A DNA stretch of 64,000 nucleotides from Dryocosmus kuriphilus (taxonomy: Eukaryota; Arthropoda; Insecta; Hymenoptera; Cynipidae), in assembly GCA_038277395.1 (NCBI GenBank), contig CM076196.1, positions 26,729,260-26,793,259 on the forward strand, written 5' to 3'. The position numbers and the translations under genes were made by a program. Shown piece by piece: positions 24,918-36,520 of the stretch. The notes below the pieces were generated by a model. The model was not told the DNA's origin, searched no databases, and saw only the letters and a program-made list of their open reading frames with translations. Positions within the stretch are counted from its first letter, which is position 1. Every line of letters begins with the position of its first letter.

Positions 24918-25927
24918 CACGGAAAGAAATAGTATGGGAGGACTATCCATAGCAATATTGATGCGTGTACGATTAATGTGACACCAATTGCAATGGATGA
25001 GTGAACGTCTCGACAAGCTGCTGTTTCAAAACGAAATGGATGTTTGAACCATTCTTGCTTGGTTATCCAATACATGGATGCTTCATCCATAGCTGAGCTT
25101 GCTTTGTCCATTAGCAAGGCAGCACCCTCTATGAAAGCGCCCCTCACTCACCCACGTCACGCGTCGCGTCGTTGTGAGGTTAGAATCGAGGCGTTTTGCA
25201 AACTTAGTCTTTTAGTTGTTAGTGTGGTTGAAAATAATATTGATAGTGTTTTTTGTGAAAAAAAAATGAAACCAACAAAACTGAAATGGAGGAGGAATGC
25301 CGTTCCTCACAAAAATCGAATACAGCTATTACATCGCTAAATTCACAGGTAAGTTTATTTTGTTCGTTATGAAACAATGTCACCAGTGCGCCGATCACAA
25401 TTGTAGTAATTTTTATTATAAATTTTAGGTTATGTCCTAGTTTTAGGTTATTGTAAAATTATAAATATTTCTTAAATTATATTTTTTATTATAAATTTTA
25501 GGTTATGTTTTAGGGTAAGTTTTTTTTTATATCAAAAATGTTTCTGTAAATAATGCATAAAATGCACGTTTAATAAATTATCTTTATTCTTTAATTATTA
25601 CATGTATTTTTATTGTGGTGCATTATTATTATTATTATTACCCGTTTTTCTATAACTTTAGATGACACAAAAATATAGATTTTCCTAGCAAAACCATGCT
25701 TTTAGTTAATTAAACTGTTTCAACGGTTCTGATATACAGAGTCAACATGTTGCCTAATCCACTGCAATGTTTGGCTCATCCATTGCGTTTTCTTGACGCA
25801 TCAATATCCCATCCATCAAACGACAATAGATGTCTCAATCACAGATATGGCAGGGACGCATTCTTCAATAGACAATGGGTGAGGCATCCATATATACAGT
25901 TGGGTCAAACATACTTTTCTTTCCGTG
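24918..25927. mobile_element. 1-kb MITE-like element with TIRs, copy B
   Basis: Counterpart of 5826-6839 with the same inverted ends. It abuts the TTCCCA repeat at the right end of the AT-rich element, so the two insertions sit side by side in the LINE. Confidence 0.6.
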
Positions 25928-26171
25928 CAGTGCACAAGAAGGGGAATGTAAGAAATATAAACAATTTTATAGGGTTAATGTTTATGGATGCTGTAACCAA
26001 CATATTTACAGGGATACTAATAAACAGATTATTAAAATGTGTAAAAGACAGCAACATACTAAATGAAGCAGCGGCAAGGTTTAGAAAAAATTACTCTACA
26101 TCCGACTATATTATTTACCTAAAGATAACTAATTTGAAACTAAACGAATCAAGAAAAAAGAAAGTATTTGT
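25928..26171 (+). pseudogene. LINE reverse-transcriptase relic, piece 2 (copy B)
   Basis: Copy B counterpart of 6840-7083 with the same reverse-transcriptase motifs, ending at the PLE-1 insertion. Confidence 0.8.
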
Positions 26172-26425
26172 TTATTTAATATTGAAAAGAAAACCATTAT
26201 TTGTTTTTCTGTATAATTAACTAACCTTTTTTTCTGACAGTTCAGAAAAAAGACAGTTAAAATAAAAACAACAATGTATTTTCAAAACATCATTTTCCGG
26301 CTCATTAGAGACATTGCATAAAATGCAAAATATATTTTCGAAAAAAGAGGGAGAAAAAGGAAAGAGTCAACCAATCCAACCTCTCACTCTTTCCTTATTC
26401 TTTCTGCGTCTTTTTTATACTACAG

Positions 26426-26472
26426 GGGTCCTACATGTTTCGAAGCCATTGAGACTTCATCATCAGGGAAAA
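26426..26472 (-). ncRNA. Hammerhead ribozyme motif in PLE-1 inverted fragment (copy B)
   Basis: Counterpart of 7338-7384 with the same core. Confidence 0.7.
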
Positions 26473-26626
26473 TTTACAGGAAACTATAGGTGCTTAAACT
26501 TAATTATCAATTTTCAAAAACCTTATATACATAATCACATTAAAATTAATACTCTATAGAATAAAAACTTCTTTTTGGTTCTTCCTATATCATTCATGGA
26601 TATTCATAATTAATAAATAACAATCT

Positions 26627-27259
26627 TCACAACCAGTTAATAAGTTTGTCCCAAACTTTGTTATAGTTAGAAAGATCCCTTTTCAGATTAATTGCCTTAT
26701 TGTCCTCTCTCTTGATAAATAACATTTCCATAAATTCTCTCTTTTTTTGATTTTTTTCATTGTAAAGAATTTTGACATCATCCCAATTAAATTCATGTCC
26801 ATGTGTAATTTTCTGCTTTGATAAAACCGTGTGATATTTTGGATTTCTATGAAAATTATTTTTATGTTCTTCTTTCCTAATTTTTAATGTTCTACTCGTT
26901 TGTCCTATGTAAACAGCATTACAATCTAAACATTTAAATTTGTAAACAACTCCTTGTTTATCTAATTTTTCATATTTATCTTTTCCTAATTTTATAATCA
27001 AATCACTTTTAAAGGGGACTCTATATATGGTATGTAAACCCATTTTACCTAATTTATTCTTCAATATTTTTGAAATTTTCCCAAAATATGGTAAAACTAC
27101 CGTGTTGAATTTGTTATATTCTCTTTCTTGATTTATTCTCATCTCTATGTTTCCATTTTTTATTTGAGAAATTCTAATTTGTATATATTTATTGATAAAA
27201 TCAATTGGGTAGTGATTGCAAAATAGAATCTGTTTACAAATTTCAATATTTTTTCTCAT
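26627..27259 (-). pseudogene. PLE-1 inverted fragment: GIY-YIG endonuclease end (copy B)
   Basis: Copy B counterpart of 7539-8171 with the same GIY-YIG motif. The first residues (NIEICKQILFCNHYPIDFIN) are in the correct frame here, unlike copy A, because of a one-base indel. Confidence 0.85.
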
Positions 27260-28657
27260 GAAAAACTGGATGTTAGGGTTGCCTATAATTACTAATGGAT
27301 TTCTTTTTTATTGAGATAACGAATGTTTACTCAATTTACTAAAAAGATATCTTTTTTTTATTAAGAAAAAAATTCTTATAATAATATGATGTAAAGTAGT
27401 AATTTTTAGAAATTTTTATGTTTGGATTATTATTTTCTTCTGTATTGAGGAAAGTAATTTTCTGAACAGACTGAAACGAAATCAACCAAAAAATTTTGAT
27501 CTAGGCACCATGATCAGTTTTCCAAAAAATTGTTGTAGTCTTAAAATTTTCAGCATTACACACACCAATTATTTACTTAATATGTATCAATAAACATAAA
27601 AATAAGAAAAAAAGACTATTAAATAACTTACCAAAATAATTCTTAGATTTATGCACCACTTTCAGTTTTTCTAAATATATTTTTGTTATCTCTATAATGT
27701 TCCAGTTGGTTATAAATCAATGTTATTCATAATTTTCAAATTAATTTTTATAATTTTTTCAGCTTGATAACCTTACTTGATATGTATGAATATACTACAA
27801 GTATTAAAATGTCAACCTTGTACCTATCAATCGATAGTGATGCTTTAAGGTTGTTCATAGATAGGAAAAATGTTTATAAAAAAAAAATGTTTGATTTTAA
27901 AATAATGGTTAAATTAGAGTAGGTTTCAATAATTTGATTATTTTACAGAATCTCATCATATATTATTGAGTATTTCGTTAAAAAATTTTCATTAAATGAT
28001 TATAATTTTGGTTCTTCCTATATAATTTTAAAATAATAAAAAGTTTTATAGAATTGTTCAACAGCTTGTATTTTAACCTTTCCCAAACAAATAAATCAGG
28101 ATTTACTAGAAGGATGAATATTTCATTTGAGTAGATTCTTGGAGAACATATTTGTAACATGTGGTTTTTACGATCTTTGGGTCCGAACGATGTCGGCAGT
28201 GAAAAAGGACTTCTTGAAACTAGAGGGAAAGAAACAAAAAAGGGTCTTTCGATTCTCGTTATTACAAGGGGGATGAAGATAGTTTTAGTCACTTTTGCTT
28301 TTCTCTGGGAAGTTTTTCTGTTTGACAATTTGAGTTTAGTTTGCGACGTGGCTTTCAAGGGGACAGATCGTGGTCTCTTCAAAAACAGATAAAGTTTTCT
28401 TTGCAGTAAATTAAAAAATTAAAATTAAAAAAAAAAATTTTTGTCGAGAAATCTACTTAAGATTAGTCAACTGCTTTTTCTAATAAGGTCTAAATTTCAT
28501 AGAAAGCGTAATTAAAAGTGAAGTTAATACTTTTTGTTGGTTGTTTATAAACAAAGTGTTATGTGATTGTGACCTTGATAAGGATTAATTTGGATTAACA
28601 TTTTGGATAAGTTTTAACCAAATTTTATTGAATTTTCTGATTGATTTTTCCTATATT

Positions 28658-29299
28658 ATGGATTTCATAAACATTGATAGGGAATGGGGTGATGGAATAG
28701 ATAGAATTGATGGTCCGGTTAGTAGAATCAAGAAATTTTATTCAATTAGTAATAAATTGAGAAGTTCTGTCCTAAAAAGAGATTTTCTTAAGAAGTGTAA
28801 GATTCATGAGGTTTTGCCAAAAAAGATTTTTGATATTAATAAAAACTTCAAAATTGATTACATAAATAAGAATAATAAAGAACAGTATGAGGAAAATACC
28901 AAGAAATATAAAAAATCAATCTTGAACTTGGCCATAAAAGATTCCTATTTTAAGATACATACTTTAAATCAAGAATTGAAACAAATTTTAAGTTTATTGG
29001 AAACACAAGTCCCAGGGTTCATTATCAAAGAATGTTTAGAGAAAGAAACTTTACGTAACAAAACAATCTTGAACAAAAATAACAGTTTAGATAAAAAATT
29101 TCTGAGAATTATTGATGCACAGGGAGATATACAAAAAATGAATCTTAATATCCATTTAGCTATGTCCCAAGGTCAACAAGATCCTTGGTTTTTGAATATC
29201 TCTGATGTGGATATTCCGCAAAGAGTTTTAAATATTTTGAGATTGGGGGAAGGTTTTAGCAACAAATTTTGGGAGAAAAAAACTGTTCAAATGTTATAA
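28658..29299 (+). pseudogene. PLE-1 N-terminal part of the RT polyprotein (copy B)
   Basis: Identical in sense to 9577-10218, including the in-frame TAA at its end. The following A-run has 12 A instead of 14. Confidence 0.8.
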
Positions 29300-29559
29300 A
29301 TTATTAAAGATATTGAGACGAATATTGCAAAAATTCCTGATAATAAGATAGAAGACTTTAGGACACAACTTATAGGTTTATCGAATGAATTTCTCAATAA
29401 TGATTTTCTGAATTCATTCTTGGATAAGGAACTAAAAGAAGGACTTTGTGAAACAAAAAAAAAAAATTTTTTTTAAAGAATCATCCTAACTTATTAATTA
29501 CCAAAGCTGATAAAGGTAATAGAACAGTTGCAATTTCTAAAAATGATTATAATTTAAAA

Positions 29560-30138
29560 ATGGCTCAAATTCTGAATGATGATGAAAGTTTTCAAGTTAT
29601 AGATAATGATCCTACACAAATGATTCAAAAAGGTACTAAGAAAATCCTTGAAAGATTTAAAATAAAAAAATTTTTGGGCAATAATAGCAATAAATATAAT
29701 ACAGACACTTCAAATACGAATCTTTCTTTAGCTTACGGTCTCATAAAGACTCACAAAATGAATTTTCCTTTACGTCCTGTTATCTCAACAATAGGATCGC
29801 CGACTAGAAAATTAGAAGAATTACTTTGTACAATTATTAAGGATTCAATAAAAATGTCGAAAACATCTATAAAGAATAGCTTTGCTTTTTTCAATTTGAT
29901 TGAGAATAAAAAAATTCCATTGAATCATATCTTAGTATCTTTTGATGTAATAGCTATGTTTCCGAATATTCCTTATGAAAGAGTCAGAAAGGCTATAGAA
30001 AAAAGATGGTATCTTATTAAAAACAACACAAAGATCACAAAAACACTTTTTCTTGATGCTATTAAATATGTGTGTTCCATTCAGTTTTTTTCAAATTTAA
30101 TGGTATTTTTTACAAACAAAAATTTGGTACGCCCATAG
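29560..30138 (+). pseudogene. PLE-1 RT domain, first half (copy B)
   Basis: Carries LAYGLIKTHK, FPLRPVIS and VSFDVIAMFPNIP in frame and is then broken by an extra TG at about 30070 (ATGTGTGTTCC versus ATGTGTTCC in copy A). Homologous frame also extends left of 29560 to the A-run. Confidence 0.85.
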
Positions 30139-31166
30139 GTTCAGTTTTGTCTCCGATTCTTGCTGAGATAGTTATGGAAGACTTAGAAAATGAAGTTTTT
30201 GAAAAAATCGATTTTGAATTGGATTTTTATGCTAGATATGTTGATGATTCCACTCTTAGTGTACATGTTAATAATGTAGAGACTCTCTTAAATACTTTTA
30301 ACAGTATTCATCCTAGATTACAATTTACTGTTGAAAAAGAAAATGAAGGGAAATTAAATTTTCCAGATTTGACTATTATAAAGAACAATGAAGGTTCAAT
30401 TATTACAGATTGGTATAGAAAGGAAATATGTTCTGGTCGAACTCTTAATTTCCTTTCCAATCATTCTATCCAAAATAAAATTGTAGTAAAAAATGTAATT
30501 GATAGAGCTATAAAATTGTCACATCCAGTTTTTCATGAGAAAAATATTGAAATTTGTAAACAGATTCTATTTTGCAATCACTACCCAATTGATTTTATCA
30601 ATAAATATATACAAATTAGAATTTCTCAAATAAAAAATGGAAACATAGAGATGAGAATAAATCAAGAAAGAGAATATAACAAATTCAACACGGTAGTTTT
30701 ACCATATTTTGGGAAAATTTCAAAAATATTGAAGAATAAATTAGGTAAAATGGGTTTACATACCATATATAGAGTCCCCTTTAAAAGTGATTTGATTATA
30801 AAATTAGGAAAAGATAAATATGAAAAATTAGATAAACAAGGAGTTGTTTACAAATTTAAATGTTTAGATTGTAATGCTGTTTACATAGGACAAACGAGTA
30901 GAACATTAAAAATTAGGAAAGAAGAACATAAAAATAATTTTCATAGAAATCCAAAATATCACACGGTTTTATCAAAGCAGAAAATTACACATGGACATGA
31001 ATTTAATTGGGATGATGTCAAAATTCTTTACAATGAAAAAAATCAAAAAAAGAGAGAATTTATGGAAATGTTATTTATCAAGAGAGAGGGCAATAAGGCA
31101 ATTAATCTGAAAAGGGATCTTTCTAAGTATAACAAAGTTTGGGACAAACTTATTAACTGGTTGTGA
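30072..31166 (+). pseudogene. PLE-1 RT second half fused to GIY-YIG (copy B)
   Basis: A single 364-residue frame holds FGTPIGSVLSPILAE, YVDDSTL, WYRKEICSGRTLNF, the linker, and the full GIY-YIG domain with VVYKFKCLDC and AVYIGQTS. This shows the intact RT-endonuclease fusion that copy A has lost to three indels. Conversely copy A is intact at the TG indel that breaks copy B. Confidence 0.9.
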
Positions 31167-31320
31167 AGATTGTTATTTATTAATTATGAGTATCCATGAA
31201 TGATATAGGAAGAACCAAAAAGAAGTTTTTATTGTATAGAGTATTAATTTTAATGTGATTATGTATATAAGGTTTTTGAAAATTGATAATTAAGTTTAAG
31301 CACCTATAGTTTCCTGTAAA

Positions 31321-31367
31321 TTTTCCCTGATGATGAAGTCTCAATGGCTTCGAAACATGTAGGACCC
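31321..31367 (+). ncRNA. Hammerhead ribozyme motif in PLE-1 3' region (copy B)
   Basis: Counterpart of 12246-12292; CTGATGA begins at 31327. Confidence 0.75.
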
Positions 31368-31887
31368 CTGTAGTATAAAAAAGACGGAGAAAGAATAAGG
31401 AAAGAGTGAGAGGTTGGTTTGGTTGACTCTTTCCTTTTTCTCCCTCTTTTTTTCGAAAATATATTTTGCATTTTATGCAATGTCTCTAATGAGCCGGAAA
31501 ATGATGTTTTGAAAATACATTGTTGTTTTTATTTTAACTGTTTTTTTTTCTGAACTGTCAGAAAAATAGGTTAGTTAATTATATAGAAAAACAAATAATG
31601 GTTTTCTTTTCAATATTAAATAAATAATTTAAAAAAAGGGACAATAAACAATATGATTCGTTTTCAGTCTTTAGGGTTGCCTATAATTACTAATGGATTT
31701 CTTTTTTATTGAGATAACGAATGTTTACTCAATTTACTAAAAAGATATCTTTTTTATTAAGAAAAAAATTCTTATAATAATATGATGTGAAGTAGTAATT
31801 TTTAGAAATTTTTATGTTTGGATTATTATTTTCTTCTGTATTGAGGAAAGTAATTTTCTGAATAGACTGAAACGAAATCAACCAAAA

Positions 31888-32210
31888 AAAGTATTTGTAT
31901 TCTTTATTGACTTTTAAGACGGCACTTGATACAGTGGACAAAAAAACACTATAACTTACATAACACAGGAATATCATATAAAATGATAAACATTATAAAA
32001 AGCGTGTATGAAAAAACGAAAGCCGAATATGAAAAGAAGGAATATCGAAAGCATTTGAAATTAGATTAGGAGTGAAAAACGGGAGTCTAAAAGTAGCAGG
32101 TGATAGGACATTGTTATACTAGTGAGACTAAAAAGGATCTTCAAAATATAATAAATCAAATAGAGGAATACTGTAAAAAGTGGAATCTAACGATAAAATA
32201 TAGTTGTAGT
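31888..32210 (+). pseudogene. LINE reverse-transcriptase relic, piece 3 (copy B)
   Basis: Copy B counterpart of 12817-13139. It ends at the TA dinucleotide (32211-32212) into which the pogo transposon inserted. Confidence 0.8.
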
Positions 32211-32959
32211 TAAGGTAAAAGGCCATATTATGGAACAGTGTCCTATTTTATGAGACAAAAAATATAATATCTCAATTTTAATTGCAAAACATCCTTATAT
32301 CATAGGGGAAAAAATGTTTTTATAATTTGAAACATCTAATTAGAAAATCAACATTTTAAAAGACCAATTTGACTCACTAAATAATTTTTTTTTTTTTTTA
32401 AATTTAATATACCACTTCAAAACTTATACATAAGTGGACGTGAATAAGAGACAAAAGAGCGATAATTCGTAATGTTTTTATTTACTTACACTTAAAGATT
32501 TATATGCCTTTAAGTGGCAATGATTATTTTAATTATATTTTTACGGACCATAGTTTGTAATACACTAAGTTTTTTATCAAAAAAAATTCAAATTAATTTT
32601 AAAATTAAGTGTATCACAATACGTTCTCTAGTATTTGAAAAGTCCGTATTTATGAAACATGGAATGGACTCTTCCATTCTCCACGGACACATGGTTCGCA
32701 CCTGTACCGTTGCATAAGACAAAGGTTTGAAGTGACGTCTGTTATTATTTTCCAGTAAACAATCGTGGTTTATCAAGTGTTATTGAAACACACATATGTA
32801 GCTGATTTGATTTTCATCAAATATATATGTTCAGGTAAGTGTCTGAGATATGACAACTGAAAATATCAAAACCTAACCTAAAAATATTGTTTGCTTATGC
32901 AAGACTAGCTCACTAATTGTAAAATAATTATTGTAGATGTTACTTTTTATCTGTTAAAA

Positions 32960-33070
32960 ATGGCAGCAATTAAAAAAAAGAATTTTGATGAAAAAGAATT
33001 AAAAAATACAAAAGGTGCTGTACGAAGAAAGGCAAGGAAAACAAACGTCAAAAACAAGTTTCAAGTGATA
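32960..33070 (+). pseudogene. pogo transposase, first coding block (interrupted by PLE-2)
   Basis: ATG at 32960 opens a short basic peptide beginning MAAIKKKNFDEKEL and ending in KNKFQVI where PLE-2 begins. It is upstream of and in the same orientation as the helix-turn-helix block. Its length and basic composition suit the extreme N-terminus of a pogo-type transposase, but the peptide has no diagnostic motif, so assignment rests on position. Confidence 0.5.
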
Positions 33071-33185
33071 GTATAAAAGGAAGAATTGAGTTTCCTTTTT
33101 TAATTTATTTAACGTCTGGGAACATAGATAAAGGTGAGAAATGCGACACTTCCAGACCAGATTAAATTTTCAAAGGTGATTTAAT

Positions 33186-33228
33186 TCATGACGCTTCGTC
33201 AACAATATTGTTGACCTCTTCAGAGTGC
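33186..33228 (-). ncRNA. Hammerhead ribozyme motif, PLE-2 3' pseudo-LTR
   Basis: CUGAAGA, then a stem II that is a perfect 18-nt palindrome (GUCAACAAUAUUGUUGAC), then GAAG, CGUC. The A after GAA that normally closes stem III is G here, so this copy may be weakened. Confidence 0.65.
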
Positions 33229-33241
33229 AAAGGTTATGGAT

Positions 33242-33332
33242 CTGTTGGCAAAGTGTAATATGGAGGAAATAACATAATCAATCATAAAATCAGGAATTTT
33301 AGTAATAAAATAATGTAAAAGTAAAAACTTAC
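33242..33332 (-). other. Spliceosomal intron in PLE-2 3' pseudo-LTR (intron nearer the ribozyme)
   Basis: On the minus strand the 91-base segment starts GTAAGTTTTT and ends TTTGCCAACAG, with a TACTAAAA branch-like word. It is exactly absent from the 5' pseudo-LTR, whose flanks are otherwise the same. Confidence 0.82.
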
Positions 33333-33501
33333 TAAAATTTGGAGTCAATCATGATATTCTCAAGTTAAAATGTGTAGTTAACAGTACATGAGAGAAGATG
33401 AGTGTTTATAAAATTTTAAAAATTTGGAGAAGATTCGAGAACATTTCAGCTTCAGTTTGTAAAGAAATTTGAAGGAAAATAAATCCATAGATAAAATCAA
33501 C

Positions 33502-33668
33502 CTAAATCAATTAGAGAGAGAATTTATTAAAGTAAAAAAGGAAGAAGGAGAGTAAAAAAGAAGAATGTAAAAGGAAAAAATATTGTAAAAGCAAAAAATT
33601 TGAAATTTTTAAAAGGATATGACATAACCTACAAAATTATAGAAAAAGTGATTTGTGAAGATTTTTAC
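33502..33668 (-). other. Spliceosomal intron in PLE-2 3' pseudo-LTR (upstream intron)
   Basis: On the minus strand the 167-base segment starts GTAAAAATC after AAG and ends ATTGATTTAG before GTTG. It is exactly absent from the 5' pseudo-LTR. Confidence 0.78.
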
Positions 33669-33833
33669 CTTAAAGTGTGATGTGATAATTAAGTATAAGT
33701 TCCATTTTTATTAAATATCCTGAATAATATCATTATAAAAACTTCGGATAGAGAAATAAGTTTAAATTAATCATTTTGAAGAGACAAGGTACAAAGGTAC
33801 CGAGTCGTCAAGATGGATTTTACATGTACTAAA

Positions 33834-33976
33834 GGAATTAGAAACATGAAGATAGGTTATGAAAGTGAAAAGGAGAGAGGAAAGGGAAAGAGAGAGAGAG
33901 GTACTGGATGAGAAAAGGAGAAGAGATAGGGAAGGAAAGGCGGGAAAATTAAAAAGGGGTTGGTAATGATTAGGAA
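33834..33976 (-). other. PLE-2 3' untranslated region, pyrimidine-rich on the coding strand
   Basis: Between the stop codon and the 3' pseudo-LTR, the plus strand is a run of GA-rich words (AGAGAGAGAGAGG, GGAGAAGAGATAGGG). No other feature seen. Confidence 0.5.
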
Positions 33977-36508
33977 TTAATTGATGTTGTTTAAAATCAT
34001 GTTATAAGCGGGATTATAAAAATTTAAATCGGTAATTTTATTTAAAGCTTTTTCTCCTTCTTTTTTAATATAAACCATTTCTATGAAAGATCGTTTGCAA
34101 TAATTTTGTTCTTTATGTAAAATTTTGATATCATTCCAATCTATAGCAGTTGAATCACCATTATGAGTTGAATGAATATGTTTAGCTATTTCTTTGTGGT
34201 TTTTTATACAGTGATTAATATTTCTAAGATGTTCGTTTTTCCTAATTTTAAATGATCTTTTAGTTTGGCCAATATAAGAATGACCGCAAAGACAATTTAA
34301 TTTATATACAACATTACAATTCTCTAATTTTTCAAAAGGATCTTTATGTAATTTAATGAAGAAATCAAATTTGTTGTCAATTCTAAATATTGTAGTAATG
34401 TTAAAGTTGGAAAAAAGTCTGCGAATTGCATAGGAGATGTTAGGATAAAAATGGAAAGAAACAATCGTTTTTTTAGGTTCACAAGTTTGAAACTCACTAA
34501 GAGTCAAATTTGGTGTGTTAGAAATTCTATTGTTGATTTGAAATAATCTAGATTTTATATGTTTATTTATGAAAAGTTCTGGATAATTGTTATACCATAA
34601 AATTTTTTTGACAAGAATTAGGTTTTCATGATGAAATTTTTTGTCTGAAAGTAAAATAGCTGAGTCAACAATATTTTTAATAATACTGATTTTTTGATGT
34701 AATGGGTGATTAGAATTGAAATTTAAAAGTCTGCCAGAGTATGTATTTTTTCTATACCAATTGGTGGAAATATTTCCTAATTCATCTCTGATAATTTTAA
34801 TATTTAAGAAGTTAATACTATTTTGAGATTCTGTTTCAAAAGTAAATTGTAATCTTTTATGATAACTATTGAAGTTAGAAACAATTTCATTGATCTTATC
34901 TTTAGGCACGATCAAGAATGTATCGTCTACATAACGATAAAAAGAAAAAATTTTGAAATTAATTTTTTTAAAAACAATGGATTCTAAGTCTTGTAAGACA
35001 ATTTCAGCTAAAATGCCTGAGATAGGAGATCCCATAGGGGTGCCAAATTTTTGATTATAATATTTTTTATCGAATTGAAAAGAAGTAGATTTCATGAGGA
35101 AAATGATGCCATTATTAAAATCATCGTGAGAAATATTAGTGAAATTTTCAATGTAAGACCACCTATTGTTAATACCGGAAATGACAAGATCCAATGGAAT
35201 ATTAGTGAAGAGAGAAGAAACATCTAAGGATAAAAAGATATGATTGTCAGGAACTTTCAATTTAGTGATGTTGTTACGAAAAGTGATGGAGTTTTTGACA
35301 AAAGAATTTAATTTAGGAATTGATTTAGAGAGAATATTGTTCATAAATTTGGAAAGAAAATATGTCGGAGTATTTATGTAAGAAACTACAGGCCTAAAAG
35401 GAAGGTTTTCTTTGTGGATTTTAGGAAGTCCGTACATCCTAGCAATATTTGTATTAGAAACGGAAAGTAAATTTTTATTTAAATCTTTAAAATAACCCTT
35501 AGTAGTCCAATCTTTCATTATAGAGAAGCAGTAGGTTGTAATTTATTTAAAGGATTAGAAGTTAAGAGATCATATGTGTTTGAATCATTAAGCATTAGAT
35601 TCATTTTAGAATAATAAGAAGCCTTATTGAAAATGACAGTGACATTGCCTTTATCGGGCACGAGTGACTAAAATGTCATTATTATTCTTGAAGAAATTTT
35701 TAGAATTTTTGATATGTTTAGCAAATTCTCTATCTAGAGAAGAAATTCTCTTTGGTTTTTTAAAATAGTTTGTAGTTAAAGTGGGAACTTTATGTCTAAA
35801 CTCATCTCTGAATTCTGAAGGAATTTTGTCCAAATTAATCTCCAAATCTTTTACAATTTCGGTGATATGGTTATTTTTATTAGACACAAAGCTGGAACTA
35901 AATTTTTCGCCTAGACGAATAGTATCAATAACGTCTTCTGGAATGGTTTTATCAGATAAATTAAGCAACCAAGGATCAGAAGTTTCTGATTTATGATTAT
36001 TAATAGTGTAAACATTGGAGTTAGAAGTATTTAATTTATGGAATTTATTATTGAGATTAATTTCTATTTTGGAAACATGATTATTATTAGGATGTTCAAA
36101 TTCATAGATGAAGATAGCGAAATCAGAACTGGACATTAATGTTTGAATTTTATTTTTAATAATAACAATTTTGTGATCTAAAAATTTAAGATGATTGTGT
36201 ACATCTTCAATTACAATGCTTCTGATCTGGTTGTTCAATTTATCAGTTACATTGTTAAGTTTTTTTCTACAAAAGTTGCTATACATATGTAAATTTTTAA
36301 TGTTTAAAGTACTGTTAGTTATATGTTTCGGAAAGAGATCTGAACGGCGACAATTCAACAGGAAATTTTTTCTAAAGGTACAATTTTGAATGTTCTTAGA
36401 AATTTTGAAGAGATCTTTTGTTAATTTTAAGACTGTTGAGCCATACCTCCGATGAAGATCCTTAAGCGATGTCATTGTCGAATGTGTGTTCATGCAGTAT
36501 CTAGTCAA
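33977..36508 (-). pseudogene. PLE-2 RT / GIY-YIG polyprotein with one frameshift
   Basis: The N-terminal frame (36508-35651, 285 residues) carries SDLFPKHITNSTLNI and LNLSDKTIPEDVIDTIRLGE and runs to ILVTRA, where one extra C at about 35659 shifts the frame. The other frame continues directly with DKGNVTVIFNKASYYSK and runs to 33977. In the 513 residues from 35518 are LARMYGLPKIHK-type and FRPVVSYI motifs, LSLDVSSLFTNIP (97-109), FGTPMGSPISGILAE (158-172), YVDD (196-199), NFLNIKI, and a C-terminal GIY-YIG domain with VVYKLNCLCGHSYIG (403-417), KIRKNEH and FIEMVYIKKE. The total is about 840 residues, normal for a PLE. With only one indel, this element is young. Confidence 0.92.
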
Positions 36509-36520
36509 TGCATAAAATAA

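Larger units (their letters stand above)
26172..31887 (+). mobile_element. Penelope-like element PLE-1 with inverted partial copy, copy B
   Basis: Counterpart of 7084-12816: inverted fragment 26172-27274, coding region on the plus strand, ribozyme at 31321-31367, second direct repeat about 31671-31887. Frameshifts differ from copy A. Confidence 0.88.
13618..32693. repeat. Copy B of the ~19.08-kb direct duplication
   Basis: If the duplication is head to tail, copy B begins directly after the junction at 13617/13618 and its unit length equals the observed offset (about 19076). That would place the counterpart of 13618-19097 to the left of the window. Only the part from about 19098 to 32693 can be compared directly with copy A. 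After 32693 the pogo element continues uninterrupted, so copy B carries the ancestral right junction. Confidence 0.8.
33069..33833 (-). repeat. PLE-2 3' pseudo-LTR, intron-containing
   Basis: Matches 36521-37026 except for two extra segments, 33242-33332 and 33502-33668, which have intron boundaries on the minus strand. Confidence 0.88.
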
